The translations under genes were made by a program, and so were the position numbers. DNA of 64,000 nucleotides, from positions 3,906,001 through 3,970,000 of the forward strand of contig NZ_PJMS01000001.1 in the NCBI RefSeq assembly GCF_002846555.1, in the 5' to 3' direction. Each line of letters begins with the position of its first letter. The stretch's first letter is position 1. This stretch comes from Aquimarina sp. MAR_2010_214 (lineage in GTDB: Bacteria; Bacteroidota; Bacteroidia; Flavobacteriales; Flavobacteriaceae). Of the stretch, positions 36,057-45,073 are shown one piece after another. The notes under the pieces are model-generated. The model saw nothing but the letters and a program-made list of their open reading frames with translations. It was not told the DNA's origin and did no database searches.

Positions 36057-36233
36057 TTAGCATAGATATAAACCACTCGATGGTATGTAACAACATACCT
36101 TAACACCATCTACATATATAAAAGAGCCATCTCCACCACATGGACTACTTAGACCTGCGCCTCCGTCAATATTTTTTTGCTCATTTTTAGATAATTCTTT
36201 AGATCCGGTTACATTTAAAAGTGCTTTTTTCAT
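36057..36233 (-). CDS. Small double-glycine leader peptide (bacteriocin-like)
   Basis: A 58-residue protein. The N-terminal 25 residues (MKKALLNVTGSKELSKNEQK then NIDGG) match the leader of Bacteroidota bacteriocin-like or pheromone-like peptides, with the L..V.g...LSKnEqk.i.GG pattern and a Gly-Gly cleavage site. The predicted mature peptide is 33 residues, AGLSSPCGGDGSFIYVDGVK then VCCYIPSSGLYLC, with four cysteines (one, a pair, and the C-terminal one). Such leaders are removed by C39 peptidase ABC exporters; none is encoded in this window. It has its own promoter candidate and a strong terminator, so it is a single-gene unit. Antimicrobial or signalling activity is inferred from the leader class only. 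Confidence 0.8.
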   Translation of the reverse strand: MKKALLNVTGSKELSKNEQKNIDGGAGLSSPCGGDGSFIYVDGVKVCCYIPSSGLYLC

Positions 36234-36281
36234 AATTTAAAATTTTAGGTTTTAAGAATATTTTTTAAATAGAAATTCATT

Positions 36282-36312
36282 TAAAATTAAGGTTTTTTTA
36301 TGCGGTAATCAA
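36282..36312 (-). promoter_or_regulatory. Candidate promoter of the leader-peptide gene
   Basis: On the minus strand TTG (36312-36310), a 20-base spacer and TAATTTTA (36289-36282), one mismatch from TAnnTTTG. The ATG at 36233 is 48 bases downstream. Confidence 0.4.
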
Positions 36313-36362
36313 TCACGTTAATTAAACTTTATGAATCATTTCACAAATCATCACAATTTAAA

Positions 36363-36388
36363 AAACCCATCACTTTGGTGATGGGTTT
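36363..36388 (-). terminator. Terminator after the LolA-like gene
   Basis: Perfect 11-base stem AAACCCATCAC (36363-36373) and GTGATGGGTTT (36378-36388) with loop TTTG. The minus strand continues with a T run. It lies about 95 bases past the stop at 36485. Confidence 0.8.
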
Positions 36389-36484
36389 CTATAGGTAGAA
36401 TTGGCTAATTCACTGAACATATACAGTCTATGTGACGCTACTGCTTCAATACAAATTGTATTTATCATTACCTACATTAAACTT

Positions 36485-37282
36485 TTACTTTGCGAGCAAT
36501 TCCTTTTTAAATCCGTTATTGAATTTGACATTTTTGGTGATTTGTTCATAGAGTACTTTATCTTTAAGATTACCATCCCAATCTGCTGGAATCACTTTTC
36601 GTTTTGCCATAAAAGTATATCCATTAACGGTTTCATATTTTATTTCCATCATTAATATCCCTAATCCACTTCCTTTTACTGTAAACAAAAATCGATCTAC
36701 AAGAAAAGTAGTTGGATTAATGTATAGGATAAAATCATCTTGAACTTCACCGACTCCTTTTTCAAAACCTATTTTTACTATGTTGTAATCAATCTTATTA
36801 TACGTCCTATTCTGAAGTTTTTTATATATAACACCTGCATCTAATAGCTTAGGCATCATGGTAAACCAATAATAGTTGGCTTTACGCAAAAAAATAGAAC
36901 TTGATACTATTCTTTGATCCGTTAATCTATTATTGTTCAATGACAACCATGAATCACCATCACTTTCATAATATTGAGTGACTATTCCTTCTTCCTTAGG
37001 TAATACAAGTAGCTTATGGGCTTTGTATTGCCCCCACGACACTTCTCCACTAAAAATATAACGCTCTATAGAGATATCACTTTTTTTAGTCTCTGGATTA
37101 TAAAAATCATATGTAAACTCAACATCTTTCAGCTTTTTCAATAATTCGTAATTCCCTGTTTTAGAGACCATTTTTTCTATTAAGGCTTTAGCAGAATCAC
37201 TATTTGATAGCTTAACATTTTGAGCAAAGGTCATGTTAACTAGTATGCAGGCTATGCATATCATGCGTATTTTCAATTTCAT
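36485..37282 (-). CDS. Secreted LolA-like / outer-membrane lipoprotein-sorting-like protein
   Basis: 265 residues from the ATG at 37282 (MKLKIRMICIACILVNMTFAQ, a signal peptide). A longer frame to 37330 would overlap the receptor gene and bury the signal peptide. The mature part (GDSWLSLNNNRLTD, YKAHKLLVLPKEEGIVTQYY, DDFILYINPTTFLVDRFLF, EIKYETVNGYTFMAKRKVIP) has the alternating strands of the LolA/LolB-like half-barrel fold seen in several Bacteroidota periplasmic proteins. It starts 13 bases after the receptor gene and is likely co-expressed with it. A lipid-handling role is possible but not shown. Confidence 0.75.
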   Translation of the reverse strand: MKLKIRMICIACILVNMTFAQNVKLSNSDSAKALIEKMVSKTGNYELLKKLKDVEFTYDFYNPETKKSDISIERYIFSGEVSWGQYKAHKLLVLPKEEGIVTQYYESDGDSWLSLNNNRLTDQRIVSSSIFLRKANYYWFTMMPKLLDAGVIYKKLQNRTYNKIDYNIVKIGFEKGVGEVQDDFILYINPTTFLVDRFLFTVKGSGLGILMMEIKYETVNGYTFMAKRKVIPADWDGNLKDKVLYEQITKNVKFNNGFKKELLAK

Positions 37283-37295
37283 AATCTTGTAGTTT

Positions 37296-39662
37296 TTATA
37301 AGAATTTATCGGTTTTTTCATTTTTGTCACGGTTTTTTCGTTTTAGTCTTTTGTTTTTTCCTCCACCAAAACGGTATGAAAGTCCAAAATAAACAGATTG
37401 ACTATCTCTTTTAAATTCACCTTCTTGAATAATCGTTCTATAGGCTTCAAAAGCAAATCGTTGTGTTCTAAAAATGTCATTAAAATTAACACTAAAGGTT
37501 CCTTTTCCTTTGGCAAAATTGTAACGTGCGCCAGCATTTACAAAGATGTTTTCTTTTAATTCATATTGTAATATTTTTTGTGGACCACTATAAAAAGTAA
37601 AGACCTGAAATGTTAAGTTTTTAGTAGCTTTAAAACTATTATTCAGCTTTGCGTTTAATAAAGTATTATTGACCTTTACGTTTTGACCGTCAATGACACC
37701 TTTTTGTGTTCTGGTATACACGTCAAAGCTCGAATTGAAATTCCACCATTTTGTTGGTCGGTAACTTGCCGAAAATTCGATTCCATAGGCATCATTACTA
37801 TCAAAATTTGCATAATCAAGAATGAGTAGTGCTGGATTGTTTTGATCAAAATAGCCTATTCTATTAATTTCGTCTTTAATTTTTCTATAAAAGCCACCAA
37901 ACGTTATATTTCCTTTGTTTATTTTTCTATTGTAATTAAGCTCAATAGAATTGGTAAACTGCGGAGTTAAGTTTGGGTTACCAACGATAACAATTTGAGG
38001 AGTACTAATCTGTCGAATAGGATTAATTTGGTTTAGTGATGGCCTATCTATTCGCCTGCTAAGACTTAATTGATATGAATTTTTTTGTTCTTCATCGGGT
38101 GTGTATTTTAAAAACCCAGAAGGGAATACATTAAAAAGATGGTCTTCAAAATTCTCCTGAACCTCCCCTATTTCATTAAACTGAGTAGTCACATTATAAT
38201 CTTCTAATCGAACTCCGATATTATATTGCCATTTATTAAAATTCTGACCAAAAGTTGTATAAAATGAATAAATGTCTCTATCATAAGAAAAGTTCGAATT
38301 CATAAAATCAATACGACTTGTTTTATAAGAGTTATCTGTACGTCGTAAACGTGTTTCTACTCCAATTTCTAAGGTTGATTTATCGGTTAACGGATTAACA
38401 TAATCCAGGTTTATTGTAGTATTTGTTCGTTTATCATCTACAACTTCATCATAATTGTTTACAGGTGTATTTCCTGTAAATTTAAAATCATTCGCAATAT
38501 CACTTTCTAGCGTATTATAGTCTAATTCGAGTTCAATTGTATGTCCATCTTTTACAAACGAATGCAGAAAATCAACATTATAAGTAGCATTTATATTGTC
38601 TTTTGTTATGGCATCAAATTGTGTGAAGTTTGAAGGAGTATCATTAAAAAAAGTAAGTGTTTTTTTACCTTCAATATCTGCATTAAACAAATTTTGATTG
38701 GTATACACAGAAAATGTGTTTCTCTCATTGATGTAATAATCGACACCTACTTTAAATAGATGTGACGTACGACCATTATAATTTTTGGTTAATTGATTCG
38801 TTTGCTCTACGGTTCTAGTGACCGTACCATCTGTTACTTGCTCCCCAAAACGATTGCCATAACTACCATAGAAATTAGTTTTTCCTGTTCTATAATTCAG
38901 ACTTAATGAATTGTTGAATCGTGCTTTTTCTCCAAAAGTTACTCCAGAACTTATGGATCCATTGAAACCCAATCGGGTACTCTTTTTTAGGATGATATTA
39001 ATAATTCCACTCATGCCTTCAGGATTGTATTTTGATGAAGGATTGGTGATCAATTCTATGGTTTTAATTGATGTAGATGGTATTTGTTGTAATAGATCAG
39101 TAGCACTAATATTGGTTGGTTTTCCATCCACCAGGATACGAACATTTTCATTTCCGCGAAGCGAAATTTCACCATCCTGATTAACACTTACCGAAGGAAT
39201 ATTACTCATAATATCACTGGCCGAAGCACCTGCAGTAGTTAAATCTTTTCCTACATTAATTACCTTTCTATCTATTTTTTGTTCAATAGTCGAACGTTCG
39301 GTAGTAATTTCGACTCCTTCAAGAGCAACAGCTTCTTCTTCAATCAAAATAGTCCCTAGATTGATTTTGCTTTTTGATTGAGCAATAACAATACTCTTTG
39401 TAACTGTTTTATATCCAATAAACTGAACTTCAAAATTATAATTCCCATAAGGGATTTTGTCTACAACAAATACGCCTTTATCATTTGTAATCCCACCAGT
39501 AGTGATCTTTTCTCCAGATTTTACAATTACATTCACATAGGGTATTGACTCTTGTGTGTTTTGATCTAATATTTCTCCTGTAATTGTACCCGATTGTCCA
39601 AAAACACCAATCGAAATAAGGAAAAGGAATATAGATAAATGCATTCTTTTAATATCTTCCAT
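37296..39662 (-). CDS. TonB-dependent receptor-like outer-membrane beta-barrel protein
   Basis: About 788 residues from the ATG at 39662 (MEDIKRMHLSIFLFLISIGV, signal peptide ending FGQSG; a start at 39644 is also possible). A carboxypeptidase-regulatory-like domain (about 25-110: GTITGEILDQNTQESIPYVN) is followed by a plug domain (ASDIMSNIPSVSVNQDGEIS, LRGNENVRILVDGKPTN) and an OMP_b-brl_3 type barrel to the end. TonB box and substrate cannot be named. It is the first gene of a two-gene unit with the LolA-like protein. The LytS/LytTR pair starting at 39923 is divergent and could regulate it. Confidence 0.87.
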   Translation of the reverse strand: MEDIKRMHLSIFLFLISIGVFGQSGTITGEILDQNTQESIPYVNVIVKSGEKITTGGITNDKGVFVVDKIPYGNYNFEVQFIGYKTVTKSIVIAQSKSKINLGTILIEEEAVALEGVEITTERSTIEQKIDRKVINVGKDLTTAGASASDIMSNIPSVSVNQDGEISLRGNENVRILVDGKPTNISATDLLQQIPSTSIKTIELITNPSSKYNPEGMSGIINIILKKSTRLGFNGSISSGVTFGEKARFNNSLSLNYRTGKTNFYGSYGNRFGEQVTDGTVTRTVEQTNQLTKNYNGRTSHLFKVGVDYYINERNTFSVYTNQNLFNADIEGKKTLTFFNDTPSNFTQFDAITKDNINATYNVDFLHSFVKDGHTIELELDYNTLESDIANDFKFTGNTPVNNYDEVVDDKRTNTTINLDYVNPLTDKSTLEIGVETRLRRTDNSYKTSRIDFMNSNFSYDRDIYSFYTTFGQNFNKWQYNIGVRLEDYNVTTQFNEIGEVQENFEDHLFNVFPSGFLKYTPDEEQKNSYQLSLSRRIDRPSLNQINPIRQISTPQIVIVGNPNLTPQFTNSIELNYNRKINKGNITFGGFYRKIKDEINRIGYFDQNNPALLILDYANFDSNDAYGIEFSASYRPTKWWNFNSSFDVYTRTQKGVIDGQNVKVNNTLLNAKLNNSFKATKNLTFQVFTFYSGPQKILQYELKENIFVNAGARYNFAKGKGTFSVNFNDIFRTQRFAFEAYRTIIQEGEFKRDSQSVYFGLSYRFGGGKNKRLKRKNRDKNEKTDKFL

Positions 39663-39882
39663 AAGAATAGATAAGATTGTTTTCATAAAGTTCATTCTCA
39701 AAAAAATTATTGTTTGAGTGCCAAATTATAAGAAGAGTAAACCCGTATTAAAAAAAACAGACAGAAGAGGTATAAGTGATGTTATAGATTTGGTTACTGT
39801 CTATATATGGTTTTGTCTTCGGAAAATAGATTTTCGACATCACAAACTGGTAGTTTGGTACGCTATGTAAACTTGGGTTCTT

Positions 39883-39890
39883 TAAATTTG
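39883..39890 (+). promoter_or_regulatory. Candidate -7 box of the third LytS gene
   Basis: TAAATTTG matches TAnnTTTG. The nearest TTG (39855-39857) is 25 bases upstream, slightly too far. The ATG at 39923 is 32 bases downstream. Confidence 0.4.
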
Positions 39891-39922
39891 TACCTTTACA
39901 ATGAATAGAAATAGAAAACAGC

Positions 39923-40984
39923 ATGTTATATAAAATCCAAAGCTTTCTGGAAGCTTCAAGATTTAAGTATCTTATATTTGGACTTTTGATTTTTGTCTTT
40001 TCCGCTTCAGCCTCTAGTTGGTATTATTCTACAACCGAAGAATTACTAATCACTTATGGTATAAGGGCTATACTACAAATTGCTATGTCATATGTGATTA
40101 TAGAATTTTTAATTCTACATCTTTTAAATAAGGGTAAAGTTTTGATTTTTTGGATATCGATCATAATAACGTTGCTTACTTTTTACCTTATTTGTACCTT
40201 AACATATATGCATTATTTTGAACCTACCTTTCCTACAACTTATGTAAATTATATAAAACGTTTTACTGACACTTCTCTATTGGGTAGATTCACAAACATA
40301 GGCGAGTTTATATCAAAATCACTGTATTTACTATATCCAACATTCTTAATCCTGGTATTAAAACTTTATACAGAAAAGCAACGCTTATTGAAATTAAATG
40401 AGCAGAAAAAAACAACAGAACTTGCTGCTCTAAAAAATCAATTAAACCCTCACTTTTTATTTAATACATTAAATAATTTACACGCATTAGCTTTAAAAAA
40501 GTCTGATGATACCACCAAAGTAATTCAAAAACTTTCTAATATCCTGGATTATATCTTATATCGCTGTAATGAAAATTATGTATCATTAGATAAAGAAATT
40601 GATTTAATCGAGAACTATTTATCTTTAGAAAAAATCCGTTATGCGGATAGAGTAAAAATCTCTTTTAGTAAGAATGTAACGGGACAGGAAAAAATTGCTC
40701 CTTTATTATTGCTCACATTTATCGAAAATGCATTTAAGCACGGTGTTAAAGAAGAAATAAATCAAGCTAGTATCGAAATTAATATCTCTAAAAAGGGAGA
40801 GCAGTTAGTTTTTAATGTAAAAAATAGCAAACCTACAGGAATTGGTATTTCTATAAATAAAGACTCTATAGGTCTTAAAAACATAAAAAAACAGCTAGAA
40901 TTATTGTATCCAAAAGCATATGATTTGATTATTGAAAACAAATCAAATTCATTTTCTGCTAATCTAAAATTAGATATTATATGA
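39923..40984 (+). CDS. LytS-family sensor histidine kinase
   Basis: 353 residues. Four membrane helices (about 15-150), then LNPHFLFNTLNNLHALAL (His near residue 176), N-box FIENAFKHGVK and G-box DSIGLKNIKKQLELL. Its last four bases overlap the regulator start (ATGA at 40981-40984), so the pair is coupled. It is divergent from the TonB-type receptor operon, with 260 bases between start codons. Confidence 0.9.
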   Translation: MLYKIQSFLEASRFKYLIFGLLIFVFSASASSWYYSTTEELLITYGIRAILQIAMSYVIIEFLILHLLNKGKVLIFWISIIITLLTFYLICTLTYMHYFEPTFPTTYVNYIKRFTDTSLLGRFTNIGEFISKSLYLLYPTFLILVLKLYTEKQRLLKLNEQKKTTELAALKNQLNPHFLFNTLNNLHALALKKSDDTTKVIQKLSNILDYILYRCNENYVSLDKEIDLIENYLSLEKIRYADRVKISFSKNVTGQEKIAPLLLLTFIENAFKHGVKEEINQASIEINISKKGEQLVFNVKNSKPTGIGISINKDSIGLKNIKKQLELLYPKAYDLIIENKSNSFSANLKLDII

Positions 40985-41691
40985 GCTATACCTGTTTAGT
41001 TGTAGATGATGAACCTTTAGCTAGAGAATTAATTGAAACCTATCTACATAAACTTCCTGATTTTGAATTGATTGCTTCCTGCTCTAGTGCTATTGAAGCC
41101 AGTTCGATATTAAGTACTACAAAAATTGATTTACTTTTCTTAGATATTGAAATGCCAGTATTAAAAGGAACCGATTTTTTTAAAAACCTTGTGTATAAAC
41201 CTCAAGTAATTTTTACTACTGCGTATCGTGATTATGCAGTAGACGGGTTTGAGTTAAATGCTGTAGATTATTTGTTGAAGCCCATATTTTTTGAACGTTT
41301 TTTCTTAGCTATCCAGAAGTTTTTAGAACAGGAAAAAAAGTCTATATCATATGACTCTCCAGAAAATACTACACATAAGAAAATAGATTTTGTTTTTGTA
41401 AATAAAGCAAAAAAACAAATAAAAGTACTTTTTGATGATGTTTTATATATTGAAAGCTTAAAGGATTATATTAAAATTCATATAGAAAATAAAACTCTGG
41501 TTATAAAAGAGAGTATCTCTAACTTTGAAAAACGCATCGATTCCCGATTTGTTCGTATTCATCGTTCATATATTGTGAATCAGGAAAAAATTACGGCTTA
41601 CACCAAAAATGATGTAGAAATTGGTGAAATTGAAATTCCGATAGGGAACAGTTACAAGGATAATATGTCTAGTTTTTCAAATAATTCGTGA
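40981..41691 (+). CDS. LytTR-family response regulator
   Basis: 236 residues. Receiver domain with VVDDEPLAREL, phospho-acceptor Asp in LLFLDIEMPV (about residue 54), Thr in IFTTAYRDYA, Lys in LLKPIFFERF; LytTR domain from about 135 (LYIESLKDYIKIHI, FVRIHRSYIVNQ). It is the third such pair in the window and closely resembles the others. It is convergent with the patatin gene. Confidence 0.92.
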   Translation: MSYTCLVVDDEPLARELIETYLHKLPDFELIASCSSAIEASSILSTTKIDLLFLDIEMPVLKGTDFFKNLVYKPQVIFTTAYRDYAVDGFELNAVDYLLKPIFFERFFLAIQKFLEQEKKSISYDSPENTTHKKIDFVFVNKAKKQIKVLFDDVLYIESLKDYIKIHIENKTLVIKESISNFEKRIDSRFVRIHRSYIVNQEKITAYTKNDVEIGEIEIPIGNSYKDNMSSFSNNS

Positions 41692-41807
41692 TCAAAATAA
41701 ACCATTCTCATGCATTACACTTCCTCTTGCTCATTTGATTACGTTCAATAAGGCTATTCATCCCTATAATAAACAGAAGAACAACCTCTAACCAGTATTC
41801 TGAAAAC

Positions 41808-43508
41808 TTATTTTTTTAATTCCTCTAGTACGAAAAATGGGTTTTTATTGAAAGCTTTCCAATCATCCTTTAGTTCTTTATACAACAAATCAATTTCGGT
41901 GAAATCAATTTTTAAATCATCTTCTGATTTTTTGAGTTCCAGGATATACTCCATAAGTTCATAACAGAGCGTAAATTGGCCACAAGCGATTAGTGTATCC
42001 ATTCTATTTTTGGCAATATCCTTTTTATCCCACCATAATGTTGTTGGTGTTTCGGATGCTGTTAATCCAACACTCATTAACAATTTGCTGGGTGCAGGTT
42101 TAATATCCTTATTATAATTTGGTTTATCACCAGAATAAGGTGTCTTTTTACCATTTAGCTTGTACACTGTAGTAGTTATACGTTTGTTTTGAAGTGAATA
42201 TTTAGAATAAAATAAATCATAATTAAGTCTGCGCATTTGCTTTAAGAAGACGTCATTGATCATTTTTACTGCAGATGTTAGTCGATTCGTAAGCATCTGT
42301 TGTGCCAATCCAATATCTAATTTTTTAAAACTCAGGATGTCGTCTACAAGTGGTTCTGGCACATTTTTTTTAAAAAGAGATGCCATCTTAGTTTTAAAAA
42401 ATTTCAGTACAACCGAGGCAAATCCACCCAATATAGTTAGCGTTAAACCAATACCAATTAATATGCTGCCAATGATATAAATTGCAGGCCAGCCACAATC
42501 ATCACAATTGTTGAAAATTTTCATTGAATTTAAAACAACCATAATTACTCCTAATAAAAGAAGTATCCAATACAATGGTTTAATCCTGAAATATGCTAAG
42601 GCTTTCGCTACAAATTGTTTTATAGAAACTCCTTTTTTCTCAAAACTATTGTCCTGATGCCAAGGTACCATCTTAAAACTTCCAACATCATTTACGATGA
42701 TAAGATTGAGTTCATCTTTCATTCTCTCATTAATTCGAATCATACTAGCAATACCTTGATTGTCTGCAATGCCTCCATCCATGATTCCTACTCCATCAAT
42801 GAATCTGTCAAGGCTTTTCAATGCTTTGTAATCTGTAGAATTATGATCTTTAAAATAATCATCTGGAAATTGTAACGGTTCAAACCCTAAAGGGAAGCAA
42901 GAAGATGAAGCAATAATATCTCCCAATTGCACTTCAAATTTAAGTTTTTCTACAGATGAATTCGAAAGTGGTGAGTTACCAAAAACCCCTGTGTTTTGAA
43001 ATCTATACGTGAGTCCAAATGAAAAATCTGTAGCATTATAACATACTTGTCTTAAATGTGCTGATATTGGGTTCTCAAACATAGAAAAATCCCCTTTAAA
43101 AACTTCCATTTCTGAATAAGTCAATGCAAATGCATTAATCAACGAACGTGTCTTATATGAATTGTTTTTCCAGACCGTATCATCTTCCAGTTTCTTAATT
43201 GCCGTATCTAATAATTTATCATTATCAGGTTCAAAGGCTTGGTAAAATTCTGTAAAAAATTCTGTAAAACTGTGTTTCGTATCTTGTGCTGATTTGGCAT
43301 AAGCTACTGCTAAAAGGGTTCCGCCACTAACAGAGCTTAGAGCTTCTACACATTCTAACAGAGGCTTCCCTTTAAATTTGACCTCATTTAGATACGAGAT
43401 TATTCCCAAAGAATAGAATGTTGCTCGATAACCACCACCGCTAAAACATAAACCTATATTTTCAAAAGGGAGAAAGCTACTTTCGGTACTAGTATTGTTG
43501 TCACTCAT
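41808..43508 (-). CDS. Patatin-like phospholipase with inserted membrane helices
   Basis: 566 residues. Patatin core: oxyanion loop FSGGGYRAT (residues 22-30), nucleophile Ser61 in LSSVSGGTLL, and catalytic Asp in MDGGIADNQG near residue 244. Two hydrophobic helices (about 303-330 and 342-368: YWILLLLGVIMVVL; IGSILIGIGLTLTILGG) are inserted after the core, then a soluble C-terminal region of about 190 residues without known domain. The insertion suggests attachment to the cytoplasmic membrane, with a lipid acyl hydrolase function. No signal peptide. It has no co-directional partner nearby. Confidence 0.87.
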   Translation of the reverse strand: MSDNNTSTESSFLPFENIGLCFSGGGYRATFYSLGIISYLNEVKFKGKPLLECVEALSSVSGGTLLAVAYAKSAQDTKHSFTEFFTEFYQAFEPDNDKLLDTAIKKLEDDTVWKNNSYKTRSLINAFALTYSEMEVFKGDFSMFENPISAHLRQVCYNATDFSFGLTYRFQNTGVFGNSPLSNSSVEKLKFEVQLGDIIASSSCFPLGFEPLQFPDDYFKDHNSTDYKALKSLDRFIDGVGIMDGGIADNQGIASMIRINERMKDELNLIIVNDVGSFKMVPWHQDNSFEKKGVSIKQFVAKALAYFRIKPLYWILLLLGVIMVVLNSMKIFNNCDDCGWPAIYIIGSILIGIGLTLTILGGFASVVLKFFKTKMASLFKKNVPEPLVDDILSFKKLDIGLAQQMLTNRLTSAVKMINDVFLKQMRRLNYDLFYSKYSLQNKRITTTVYKLNGKKTPYSGDKPNYNKDIKPAPSKLLMSVGLTASETPTTLWWDKKDIAKNRMDTLIACGQFTLCYELMEYILELKKSEDDLKIDFTEIDLLYKELKDDWKAFNKNPFFVLEELKK

Positions 43509-43715
43509 AATTCCAGAATTTTACAGTATAATTTTAATAAAAAAAATACATTAATAAGAAATCTAAACCAACTACTTATTATCAATAAAGTTGATTTGGG
43601 GAATTAAAAAATGACGATTATAATATTTAGAAGTGATTAAACTTAAGATAAATTTATATAGCTAACAATACGTAAAAATACCTATTTTTAAGTCAATATG
43701 CTATAAGTAGCTTTT

Positions 43716-45017
43716 TTATTGAATACAATCCTGTATTGCTTCATCTAAGATCGCAATTCCTAAATCTATTTCTTCGATACTTATGGTTAATGGCGGAGCA
43801 ATTCTAAAAACGCTTCCGTAACCTTTCATTCTAACTATATTCATATTTAAACCTAACTCAAGGCATCTACTGCAAATTTTTTGACCCAAATCATCGTCTG
43901 GTATCTTCGTTTCCCTATCTTTCACAATTTCAACTCCTAATAAAAGTCCATTTCCTCTTACATCTCCTATACATTCATATTTCTCATGTAATTGTAGCAA
44001 TTGTTCTTTTAAGTATTTTCCTTTTTCCAATGCGCTTTCGGCTAATTTTTGTTCATCAAGTATGTCAAAAGCAGCTAAGCCAAAAGATGCACAAAAAGGA
44101 TCAGATACATGAGAGGTTACATAAATAAACCCTCTGTTATGGCATTCTTCCTCTATTTCTGCTGTGGTAACCATAGCTGCCAAAGGAAGCCCCCCTCCTA
44201 GTGTTTTTGATAAGGTTAAGAAATCAGGAACCACATCATATTGTTCAAAAGCAAAAGTTGTCCCCAGCCGCCCTAATGCAGTTTGAGCTTCATCAAATAT
44301 TAGCAATAACCCACGTTCATCACATAATTCTTTTAACCTTTTAACATAACTGGGTTTCAATTCAATCATACCTGCGGCGCTCAACAACGGTTCGGCTATT
44401 AATGCTGCATATTCACCAACCGATTGCTGATCAGCCATTTTCATACCAACCTCCAGGCAAGTATGATCACAACTCCCTTTACAATGTGCAATTGGGCAAC
44501 GATATTCATAAGGTGCTGGTATCATCAAACTACCCGACATAGCAGGTCCATATCCCTTTCTTGTTTTTGAATAGGTATAGGATTGCGCTCCCGCCGTCAT
44601 ACCATGCCAGGATCCGGAAAATCCAATGATTTCAAAACCACCGGTAACTAATTTTGCCATTCGTATAGCTACCTCGTTCGACTCGGATCCGGTGTTTAGA
44701 AATATACATTTAGATAGACTATCGGGTAATTTACTTGTTAATTTTTTGGCAAGATCAATAACCGGAGGAGACAAGATAGAGCTTAATAAATGAATAGCTT
44801 TGTCTCCTGATTTTTCTAATATTTCAACAAATTTAGGGTGATTATGTCCAAATACAGAGCACATTTGACCAGAGGTAAAATCCAGAATCGCATCTCCATC
44901 CTTAGTATAGATATAGCTTCCAAAAGCCTTTTCGACAATAAAAGGTGAAAACTCACCACAGTACCGTATTAGTGCTTCCTGGGCCTCTTCTACTTCTTTA
45001 GCATTTAAATCTTGCAT
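43716..45017 (-). CDS. 2,2-dialkylglycine decarboxylase-like aminotransferase
   Basis: 433 residues, class III PLP-dependent aminotransferase. Alignment by memory to Burkholderia dialkylglycine decarboxylase is close throughout: AILDFTSGQM, GSWHGMTAGAQSYTYS, LIFDEAQTALGR (PLP Asp), TLSKTLGGGLPLAAMVT with the Schiff-base Lys near residue 271, and FIYVTSHVSDPFCASFGLA. The enzyme decarboxylates 2-aminoisobutyrate or isovaline and transaminates pyruvate. An insertion (YRCPIAHCKGSCDHTCLE) adds four cysteines. An AraC gene lies 56 bases upstream on the same strand. Confidence 0.82.
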   Translation of the reverse strand: MQDLNAKEVEEAQEALIRYCGEFSPFIVEKAFGSYIYTKDGDAILDFTSGQMCSVFGHNHPKFVEILEKSGDKAIHLLSSILSPPVIDLAKKLTSKLPDSLSKCIFLNTGSESNEVAIRMAKLVTGGFEIIGFSGSWHGMTAGAQSYTYSKTRKGYGPAMSGSLMIPAPYEYRCPIAHCKGSCDHTCLEVGMKMADQQSVGEYAALIAEPLLSAAGMIELKPSYVKRLKELCDERGLLLIFDEAQTALGRLGTTFAFEQYDVVPDFLTLSKTLGGGLPLAAMVTTAEIEEECHNRGFIYVTSHVSDPFCASFGLAAFDILDEQKLAESALEKGKYLKEQLLQLHEKYECIGDVRGNGLLLGVEIVKDRETKIPDDDLGQKICSRCLELGLNMNIVRMKGYGSVFRIAPPLTISIEEIDLGIAILDEAIQDCIQ

Positions 45018-45073
45018 AAGGTTTTACTTTTGATAGCAAGTTCGATCAATTGTAAATCCTAAAATTGTAAAAT

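Noticed and set aside
36390..36484. Short frame MINTICIEAVASHRLYMFSE on the minus strand between the LolA-like gene and its terminator
   Set aside because: It ends within the terminator hairpin, has no leader or family features and is probably untranslated 3' sequence.
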